A stretch of DNA of 21,628 nt from Anaerolineaceae bacterium (GTDB taxonomy: Bacteria; Chloroflexota; Anaerolineae; JAAYZQ01): NCBI GenBank assembly GCA_012514775.1, contig JAAYZQ010000077.1:1-21628 (forward strand), in the 5' to 3' direction. Made by a program: the position numbers and the translations under genes. Shown here one piece after another: positions 16,418-21,628 of the stretch (positions within the stretch are counted from its first letter, which is position 1; each line of letters opens with the position of its first letter). The notes beneath the pieces are model-generated. The model searched no databases. It saw nothing but the letters and a program-made list of their open reading frames with translations, and had not been told where the DNA came from.

Positions 16418-17593
16418 ATGCGTATCTTGATGGCGAGCCACGGTTACCCACCTGTCCTCAGCGGTGTCACGCTGGTGGTGCAAAAGGTAGCGCGGGCCAT
16501 GGTGCGACGAGGTCACGAGGTGACCGTCATCACCGCCAGCGACCAAAAAGAAACCTACGAGCACGAAGACGAGGGCGTGCGTGTCCTCCGCAGGCGAGGG
16601 GCCAGCAACCCCTGGTGGAAAGAAGCACCCATCCCGTTTATCGCCCAGAAGGACCTGGACGAGATCGTGGCCGACACACGGCCCGACATCATCCATGCCC
16701 ATGATTCGGGCCTGCTGGGCGTCCAGATCGCGCGCATGAACAACTACAAGCACCTGCCGCGGGTAGCAAGCTGCTACTTTGTGCCGCGGTTTGTGGCGCG
16801 CTACCTGAGCTGGAACGACGAGCCCCAGGAAGTCATCGAAAACGTCGCCCTGGCCTACTCGGTCTGGCTCTACAACCAGTTCCACTGCGTGGTCTTTTCC
16901 ACCGAGGCCCACCGCGAGTTCTTTGTCCACGACGGGTTGGACGTGGCCTCGACGGTGATCTCGAACGGTGTCGATACCAAGCGCTATCATCCCGGCGACG
17001 ACGGCGTGCGCGAGGTAGAGGCCCGCTACAACCTGCCCGCCGGGCCGCGCATCCTTTTCGTGAGCCGCCTGGCCAGAGACAAAGAGATCGACGTGCTGAT
17101 CCGCGGCATGAAGCGCCTGTCCGGCCCGCAGCAGGCCCACCTGCTCCTGGTGGGCCGCGGGGACGAGCGCGAAGCGCTGGAAACCCTCCGGGACGAGCTC
17201 GGGCTGCAAGAATGCGTCCACTTCCTGGGCTACGTGCCCGAGGAGGACCTGCCCGCCATCTACCGCGCCTCGGACCTGTTCAGCATGATGTCCATCTACG
17301 AGGTGCAGAGCATCCCGACGCTCCAGGCCCTGGCCACGGGGCTGCCCGTGGTGGCCGCCGACGCCGTGGCCCTGCCCGAGATCGTGCACGACGGCATCAA
17401 CGGGTTCCTGGTGCCGCCCCGCAACCCTGAGGCGCTGGCAACGGCGTGGACCTCGATCCTGCGGAGCCCGGAGATGGCGGCGCGCATGGGCCAGGAGAGC
17501 CTGGTCATCGTGCGCGAACACGCCGAAACCTACACGTTTGATCAATACGAGAGCCTCTATCGAGAAGTCATCGCCGCCTCCCGCGAGGGCTAG
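16418..17593 (+). CDS. GT4 glycosyltransferase, diacylglycerol-glucosyltransferase-like
   Basis: A 391-residue GT-B fold retaining glycosyltransferase. The N-terminal half starts MRILMASHGYPPVLSGVT, with the glycine loop of family 4, and contains DIIHAHDSG at ~90-98. The linker ISNGVDTKRYHP at 181-192 precedes the nucleotide-sugar half (RILFVSRLARDKEIDVLI at 211-228, GRGDE, GYVPEEDLPAIYRASD). The donor site SIYEVQSIPTLQA at ~292-304 resembles the S-x-x-E-[TV]-Q-[GS] pattern of bacterial diacylglycerol 3-glucosyltransferases and PimB-like enzymes. The second Glu of the EX7E motif is replaced by Gln303. Next comes ALPEIVHDGINGFLVPP. AAGGAG overlaps the stop of the lipid-kinase gene and fixes the start. 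With that neighbour, a membrane glycolipid role is likely (inference). Confidence 0.9.
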   Translation: MRILMASHGYPPVLSGVTLVVQKVARAMVRRGHEVTVITASDQKETYEHEDEGVRVLRRRGASNPWWKEAPIPFIAQKDLDEIVADTRPDIIHAHDSGLLGVQIARMNNYKHLPRVASCYFVPRFVARYLSWNDEPQEVIENVALAYSVWLYNQFHCVVFSTEAHREFFVHDGLDVASTVISNGVDTKRYHPGDDGVREVEARYNLPAGPRILFVSRLARDKEIDVLIRGMKRLSGPQQAHLLLVGRGDEREALETLRDELGLQECVHFLGYVPEEDLPAIYRASDLFSMMSIYEVQSIPTLQALATGLPVVAADAVALPEIVHDGINGFLVPPRNPEALATAWTSILRSPEMAARMGQESLVIVREHAETYTFDQYESLYREVIAASREG

Positions 17594-17613
17594 GGAAGGG
17601 CGGGCGGCAGGTA

Positions 17614-17668
17614 TTCGCCCCGGGGCAGGCCGGAGCCCGAGGGCGAACCCCCTCCTTGTGTTTTTCTT
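17614..17668 (+). terminator. Putative intrinsic terminator after the lipid kinase-GT4 pair
   Basis: Twenty bases after the GT4 stop, TTCGCCC (17614-17620) pairs with GGGCGAA (17641-17647). Inside, GGGC (17623-17626) pairs with GCCC (17635-17638), leaving an 8-nt loop. A T-rich tract follows at 17656-17668, starting about eight bases after the stem. That gap is longer than in a textbook rho-independent terminator, so efficiency is uncertain. Confidence 0.42.
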
Positions 17669-17684
17669 CCAAATCTGGTACCAT
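17656..17684 (+). promoter_or_regulatory. Weak sigma70-like promoter candidate ahead of the GT20 cassette
   Basis: TTGTGT (17656-17661) and TACCAT (17679-17684) are spaced by 17 bases. They match the -35 and -10 consensus at three and four of six positions. The location, after a hairpin and about 170 bp before the GT20 start, is sensible. The match is weak and overlaps the T-rich tract of the terminator candidate, so this is only a candidate. Confidence 0.2.
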
Positions 17685-17713
17685 AGGCTGAGAATCTGCC
17701 GGGGCACTGGCCT

Positions 17714-17917
17714 GTGCTCCGCGGACGCTACAGCGTCACGCTCCCGGAGGATAGCGGACTCCCCGGCCAGCGCTACGTCGCGCCGGCCATCCAGCGCAAT
17801 GGTGCCCTCGAATCGTACCAGCCGAGAAGCTACAGCACGTGGAGGATGATGTCATGGATAGTGAAAACGATACCTGCCAGGAATTGCAGTCCGGCTACCT
17901 GGCAGACCGGGCCTTGA
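17714..17917 (+). CDS. Unassigned short open frame overlapping the GT20 start
   Basis: A GTG-initiated frame of 67 codons runs from 17714 to TGA 17917. From 17714 to ~17850 it reads like real protein (RYSVTLPEDSGLPGQRY, then APAIQRNGALESYQP), with mostly G or C at third positions. After 17854, where the GT20 gene starts in another frame, it looks like shadow. I see no ribosome-binding site for the GTG, and an in-frame TAG lies upstream at 17684. It may be a small protein, an eroded remnant of a longer gene, or chance in high-GC DNA. I do not recognise the family. Confidence 0.22.
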   Translation: MLRGRYSVTLPEDSGLPGQRYVAPAIQRNGALESYQPRSYSTWRMMSWIVKTIPARNCSPATWQTGP

Positions 17918-19356
17918 TCATCGCTGCCAACCGCGCCCCGGTGGTCTTTGAGAAGGACGAGGATGGGACCCTCCAGTTCGAGCGCGGCGGCGGCGGCCTG
18001 GTGACGGCCCTCACCGGGCTGTGCCGGCAGGCAGCGGGCGCAACCTGGTTCGCGTGCGCGCGCACGGATGCCGACGCCGAGTGGCGGCACGGCACCGTAA
18101 CCATGGACGAGGCCCAGGTCCGGATCGAGTTCCTGTCGCCCGAGCCCGAAGCCTACGAAGGTTATTATAACGTCATTGCCAACCCGCTGCTCTGGTTCGT
18201 GCAGCACTCCATGTGGGACGTACCCCGGGCGCCGGTCATCGACCGCCATACCTGGGAGGCCTGGCAGGAGGGCTACGAGGTGGTGAACCGGATCTTTGCC
18301 CGGGCCATCACCGAGCAGGTGCGCAGGGCCGGGCGCCCCACCCTGGTCATGCTGCAGGATTATCACCTGTACCTGGTCGCCCGCGAGATCCGCTCCGCGC
18401 TGCCCAGGGGGCAGCGGCCCGCCATCCTGCATTTTGTCCACATCCCCTGGCCAGGAGCCGAATACTGGCGGATTCTGCCCGCGACCATGCGCCAGGCCAT
18501 CCTCGACAGCCTGTGCGCCGTGGACGTCCTTGGCTTTCAGACGGGGGAGGACGGGCTCAACTTCTTGCGAACGTGCGAGTCGCTGCTGCCCCAGGCGACC
18601 GTGAACTATCGGCGGCGGCGGGTGTGGTACAGGAACCACGCCACGCACGTGCGCGCCTTTCCCATCTCTATCGACGTAGAAGCCCTCCGCGAACGGGCGC
18701 AATCAGAAGAGGTGGCCGCCTTTCGGGCCGACGTGGAAGAGATCGTGACCGGCTGCCAGGCCATCGTGCGCATCGACCGCCTGGAGCCCAGCAAGAACAT
18801 CGTGCGCGGATTCCTGGCCCTTGGCGAGATGCTGGAACGTCACCCGGAGCACCAGGGCCACGTGCAGTTTCTCGCCCTCCTCGTCCCGTCGCGCATGGAC
18901 CTGAAGGAGTACCAGGACTACCTGTCGGAGGTCATGGCCACGGCCGGGCAGGTGAATGCCCATTACGGCACCAGCGATTGGGAGCCGGTGCGGGTGCTGG
19001 TGGGCGACAGCTACACCCGGGCCCTGGCCGCCATGCAGTGTTACGACGTGCTCCTGGTCAACTCTATCGTCGACGGCATGAACCTGGTCGCCAAGGAAGG
19101 ACCCATCCTGAACGAGCGAGACGGAGTGCTCATCCTCTCGGAGCGGACGGGTGCCCGCGAACAACTGGAGTCGGGAGCGCTGATCGTGGCGCCCTGCGAC
19201 GTCTTTGCCACCGCCGAAGCGATGCACCAGGCCCTGACCATGCCCCTGGAGACTCGCCAGGAGTGGGCCTCGCGGCTGCGCTGGACCATCGAGCGCCAGG
19301 ATATCGCGGCCTGGCTTTGCGCCCAGCTACAGGCCCTGGTCAAGCTCGGCTTGTGA
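17854..19356 (+). CDS. otsA: GT20 trehalose-6-phosphate-synthase-like glycosyltransferase
   Basis: A 500-residue GT-B enzyme of family 20, expected to join a nucleotide-activated glucose to a sugar phosphate. Counterparts of E. coli OtsA active-site residues are visible. These are Arg27 (AANRAPV), the glycine loop GGGGLV at 45-50, Tyr105 and Trp114 (YYN-x7-W), Asp169 (LQDYHLYLV), His196 (FVHIPWPGAE), Arg309 and Lys314 (RIDRLEPSKN), Arg347 (LVPSR), and Asp407 to Glu415 (DGMNLVAKE). Acceptor-phosphate contacts (Arg27, Tyr105, Trp114, Arg347) are kept, which favours a hexose-phosphate acceptor. RLEPSKN instead of the usual RLDYSKG places it in a divergent branch, so the exact product is uncertain. 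I chose ATG 17854 because GGAGG at 17841-17845 is well spaced; GTG 17839 is an alternative. A GT4 gene and an OtsB-like phosphatase follow. Confidence 0.88.
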   Translation: MDSENDTCQELQSGYLADRALIIAANRAPVVFEKDEDGTLQFERGGGGLVTALTGLCRQAAGATWFACARTDADAEWRHGTVTMDEAQVRIEFLSPEPEAYEGYYNVIANPLLWFVQHSMWDVPRAPVIDRHTWEAWQEGYEVVNRIFARAITEQVRRAGRPTLVMLQDYHLYLVAREIRSALPRGQRPAILHFVHIPWPGAEYWRILPATMRQAILDSLCAVDVLGFQTGEDGLNFLRTCESLLPQATVNYRRRRVWYRNHATHVRAFPISIDVEALRERAQSEEVAAFRADVEEIVTGCQAIVRIDRLEPSKNIVRGFLALGEMLERHPEHQGHVQFLALLVPSRMDLKEYQDYLSEVMATAGQVNAHYGTSDWEPVRVLVGDSYTRALAAMQCYDVLLVNSIVDGMNLVAKEGPILNERDGVLILSERTGAREQLESGALIVAPCDVFATAEAMHQALTMPLETRQEWASRLRWTIERQDIAAWLCAQLQALVKLGL

Positions 19357-19388
19357 CGGCCGGGCACCAGAAAGGAAAGGGAGAGACC

Positions 19389-20657
19389 GTGGCGAGACCG
19401 GAGACCGCCCTCTTGCACTACACGGCGCCACCCACCATCGGCGGCGTCGAAGCGGTGATCCAGGCCCACGCCCAGGCCTTCTTGCGGGCAGGCTACCCGG
19501 TGACGGTCGTGGCCGGCCAGGGCGACGAGGCGTACCTGCCCGACGGAGTAGAGCTGATCCGCATCCCCCAGATCGACTCCCGCCATCCCCTGGTCATGGA
19601 GATGAGCGAGGAGTTGAAGGAGGGCCGGGTGCCGGCCGGGCTGGACGACTTTGGCGAGAGCCTGGCCCGCAGCCTTCAATCCCGCCTTGGCGCCTTTGAC
19701 AACCTGATCGCGCACAACGTCCTGAGCAAGGATTTCAACCTGCCCCTCACCGTGGCCCTCTTTCGGCTGCTGGACGCGGGCGCCCTGCCCAACCTCATTG
19801 CCTGGAACCACGACTTTTCGTGGACCAGCCCGGGCTCGCGGGCGCGCATGCACGAGGGCTATCCCTGGGACCTGTTGCGCACCTACCACCCCCGCATCAC
19901 CTACGTCGTCGTCTCCGAGCAGCGCCGGCAGGAGCTGGCCGGGCTGCTGGGCTGCCCGCCGGAGCGCATCCACGTCGTCTACAACGGCGTGGACCCTCGC
20001 AGCCTGCTGGGATTGTCGGACGAAGGCTGGCATCTGGTGGAGCGGCTGGGGCTGTTGGAGGCCGACCTGGTCCTGCTAATGCCCGTCCGGGTGACGGCGG
20101 CCAAGAACATCGAGCTGGCGCTGCGCGTGGTGGCGGCCCTCAAGGAACGAATCGCCCGGCCGCTGCTGATTCACACCGGCCCGCCCGATCCCCACGATCC
20201 CCGCAGCCATGCCTACTTTCGCACGCTCCAGGAGCAGCGCCGGGAGCTGGGGCTCGAGGCCGAGGTGCGCTTTGTCTTCGAGTCGGGGCCAGATCCGGAC
20301 GAGGGCCTGATCGTTGACTTTTCGGTCGTCGCCGACCTCTATCGGGCCAGCGACCTCATGTTCATGTCCAGCCATCGCGAGGGTTTTGGCATGCCTGTGC
20401 TGGAGGCGGCCATGGTCAACCTGCCCGTGGCCTCCACCGGGGTTCCGGCGGCTGTGGAGATCGGCCAGGAGGACGTGATCCTCTTTGACCCGGACGACGA
20501 TCCGGCCAGCATCGCCGGCCAGATCGTGGCCTGGGCCGAGTCCAGCCCGGTGCACCGGCTGCGCAGGCGGGTGCGGCAGACGCTCACGTGGGACATGATC
20601 TTTGAGCGTAGGATCCGGCCCCTGCTCAAACCGCCGCGGGGAGAAGAAGCAGGCTGA
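19389..20657 (+). CDS. GT4 glycosyltransferase within the GT20-phosphatase cassette
   Basis: A 422-residue GT-B retaining glycosyltransferase of family 4. It opens LLHYTAPPTIGGVEAVIQ, with the acceptor-side glycine loop. A central VVSEQRRQELAGLLG and VVYNGVDPRSLL precede the donor half. That half has MPVRVTAAKNIELAL at 231-245, YRASDLMFMSSHREGFG at ~318-334 with the complete EX7E motif (Glu331 and Glu339), and GVPAAVEIGQEDVILFDPDD. There is no membrane segment or signal peptide, so it acts in the cytosol. GTG 19389 was chosen because GGAAAGGGAGAG precedes it and the homologous region begins there; earlier codons shadow the GT20 gene. Its stop overlaps the phosphatase start by one base. Being sandwiched between synthase and phosphatase implies a sugar of the same pathway; acceptor and donor are unknown. 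Confidence 0.89.
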   Translation: MARPETALLHYTAPPTIGGVEAVIQAHAQAFLRAGYPVTVVAGQGDEAYLPDGVELIRIPQIDSRHPLVMEMSEELKEGRVPAGLDDFGESLARSLQSRLGAFDNLIAHNVLSKDFNLPLTVALFRLLDAGALPNLIAWNHDFSWTSPGSRARMHEGYPWDLLRTYHPRITYVVVSEQRRQELAGLLGCPPERIHVVYNGVDPRSLLGLSDEGWHLVERLGLLEADLVLLMPVRVTAAKNIELALRVVAALKERIARPLLIHTGPPDPHDPRSHAYFRTLQEQRRELGLEAEVRFVFESGPDPDEGLIVDFSVVADLYRASDLMFMSSHREGFGMPVLEAAMVNLPVASTGVPAAVEIGQEDVILFDPDDDPASIAGQIVAWAESSPVHRLRRRVRQTLTWDMIFERRIRPLLKPPRGEEAG

Positions 20658-21475
20658 TGCTGCCTCCAGCCCAGGCATTGTTCGGCCGGCTCCTGGCGGC
20701 CGGTCGCGTGCGCCTGTTCACCGACTATGACGGCACCCTGGCCGGGTTCGCGCCCACGCCCGACGTCGTCGCGCCGGACCCCGAGCTTGTGGCCCTCCTT
20801 TCGCGCCTGGCGAGCCTGCCCGCGCTGCGGGTCACGGTTCTGAGCGGGAGGCGGTTGAGCCACGTAGAAAAGCTGGTCCCCGTCCCTGACATTCTCCTGG
20901 CCGGCACCTACGGCATCGAGATGCGCACGACGGACGGGCAGCGCGTGGAGCGCGTGGAGTATACCGCCGTGCGCCCTATCCTGGACAGAATCAAGCCTCT
21001 GTGGGCCCGGACCATCGACGGCCGGCAGGGCTTTTACCTGGAGGACAAGGGTTGGGCCCTCGCCATCCATGCCCGGTTTGCGAGCGACGCCGAGAGCGCC
21101 GAGGTTCTGGCCATGGCGCAAGAGATCGCCGCAGAAACCACATCGAAGGCGCCGCCCTTCCTCTTTCGCATCCTGGGCGGAGAAAAGTTCCTGGAGATCG
21201 GCCCGCGGGAAGCCCACAAGGGGCGGAGCGTGGAGTATCTCCTGGAACGGTATCCCTGGCCCGGGGCTCTGCCCCTCTTCCTGGGCGACGACGACAAGGA
21301 TGAGGAAGCCTTTGGTGTGGTGCAGGCGCAGGGGGGCGTCTCTATCGTCGTCGCCGAGACGCCGCGCCCCACCCGGGCCGACTTTCGCCTCGAATCACCC
21401 CAGGCCACCCGCGCCTGGCTCCAGGAGCTGTACGAGCAGTTCGCGGCCAACGCCCCCGCCACTGCCGCAACCTAG
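20657..21475 (+). CDS. otsB: Trehalose-phosphatase-like HAD phosphatase
   Basis: A 272-residue haloacid-dehalogenase-fold phosphatase of the trehalose-6-phosphate phosphatase type. Motif I is DYDGTL with nucleophile Asp23 and acid/base Asp25. Motif II is Ser63 in LSGRR. The conserved GTYGIE is at 83-88. Lys188 (AHKGRS) serves as motif III and GDDDKDE at 210-216 as the metal-binding motif IV. The C2-type cap lies between residues ~88 and 185. Length is normal. The ATG shares its first base with the last base of the GT4 stop (TGATG), so it is translationally coupled, and it ends the cassette. In the pathway it should remove phosphate from the product of GT20. Glucosylglycerol-phosphate or related phosphatases look similar, so the precise substrate is tied to the uncertain GT20 product. 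Confidence 0.9.
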   Translation: MLPPAQALFGRLLAAGRVRLFTDYDGTLAGFAPTPDVVAPDPELVALLSRLASLPALRVTVLSGRRLSHVEKLVPVPDILLAGTYGIEMRTTDGQRVERVEYTAVRPILDRIKPLWARTIDGRQGFYLEDKGWALAIHARFASDAESAEVLAMAQEIAAETTSKAPPFLFRILGGEKFLEIGPREAHKGRSVEYLLERYPWPGALPLFLGDDDKDEEAFGVVQAQGGVSIVVAETPRPTRADFRLESPQATRAWLQELYEQFAANAPATAAT

Positions 21476-21628
21476 ACTAAAGCCCTGGGATCTACCGGTG
21501 CTTCGCACGAACGGCACGTGCAACGCACCGGTGTGAGGTTTCACTCTGGTAAGCTCCGGGGATCGCTTTTCGGCATTCCAGGCAGCGGCCGGCCCGGGCA
21601 TGGACGCCCGCGCGAACATACTTGCAAA
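21476..21628 (+). other. Intergenic 3' end of window
   Basis: 153 bp after otsB hold the hairpin described at 21494-21532 and a small inverted repeat GTGA-GGTT-TCAC. No open frame starting here could be supported before the window ends, and no clear promoter was seen. Confidence 0.4.
21494..21532 (+). other. 39-nt imperfect hairpin after otsB
   Basis: ACCGGTGC (21494-21501) pairs with GCACCGGT (21525-21532). Inside, GCACG (21505-21509) pairs with CGTGC (21517-21521) around a 7-nt loop. The two stems are separated by a symmetric 3x3 internal loop (TTC opposite AAC). It starts 18 bases after the otsB stop. No T-run follows, so it is either a terminator of rho-assisted or stem-only type, an mRNA 3'-end stabiliser, or an operator-like site for the next gene. 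Confidence 0.5.

Noticed and set aside
18213..19388. In-frame extension of the second GT4 into the GT20 gene
   Set aside because: Gly/Ala/Pro/Arg-rich shadow of GT20; the conserved GT4 N-terminus starts right after GTG 19389.
1..21628. CRISPR arrays, tRNA or rRNA genes, insertion sequences, phage genes, defence systems
   Set aside because: I looked for regularly spaced repeats, cloverleaf-like segments, transposase or integrase motifs and defence-type domains and saw none.

Overview
The window is 21.6 kb of high-GC bacterial DNA. Every gene I can support lies on the + strand: 17 complete or near-certain coding sequences plus the 3' end of one more. No rRNA, tRNA, insertion sequence, CRISPR array or prophage gene was seen. 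Gene content and protein style suggest a Gram-positive-like or Chloroflexota-like environmental bacterium. The evidence is a Bacillus-type split E1alpha/E1beta pyruvate dehydrogenase, an archaeal-type two-subunit 2-oxoacid:ferredoxin oxidoreductase, a LonH/AAA_32-type Lon, a tandem universal stress protein and a GT20 enzyme. The phylum is an inference and has not been tested.

Region 1 (1-6993) starts with the C-terminal ~92 residues of an L-lactate dehydrogenase. After a 233-bp spacer comes a tight run: a duplicated PRC-barrel protein, a DksA/TraR-type zinc-finger protein, FtsH (TTG start), a Lon-related protease and a tandem UspA protein.

Region 2 (7015-15432) follows with only 21 bp between. 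It encodes a complete pyruvate dehydrogenase complex (E1alpha, E1beta, E2, E3), an OsmC-type peroxidase, and the fused gamma-alpha and the beta subunits of a 2-oxoacid:ferredoxin oxidoreductase. Spacers are 33 bp or less, several junctions overlap, and the reading direction never changes, so one long transcript from the PRC gene to korB is plausible. The theme is acyl-CoA production by NAD- and ferredoxin-linked routes, next to protein quality control and stress functions.

Region 3 (15487-17593) is a pair: a diacylglycerol-kinase-family lipid kinase and a GT4 glycosyltransferase of the diacylglycerol-glucosyltransferase style, likely acting on membrane lipid. A hairpin with a T-rich tract follows.

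Region 4 (17594-21628) begins with a 260-bp spacer holding that putative terminator, a weak promoter-like element and a coding-like unassigned short frame. It continues with a GT20 trehalose-6-phosphate-synthase-like gene, a second GT4 glycosyltransferase and an OtsB-type phosphatase. The phosphatase start overlaps the preceding stop. This looks like a compatible-solute cassette whose product may be more than plain trehalose. A 39-nt imperfect hairpin lies just after the cassette.

Most genes are recognisable, conserved families. The novelty lies in their arrangement (protease-stress-PDH-OFOR supercluster; GT20-GT4-phosphatase cassette) and in a few residue-level departures (FtsH pore loop, GT4 EX7E motif), not in an unknown machine.
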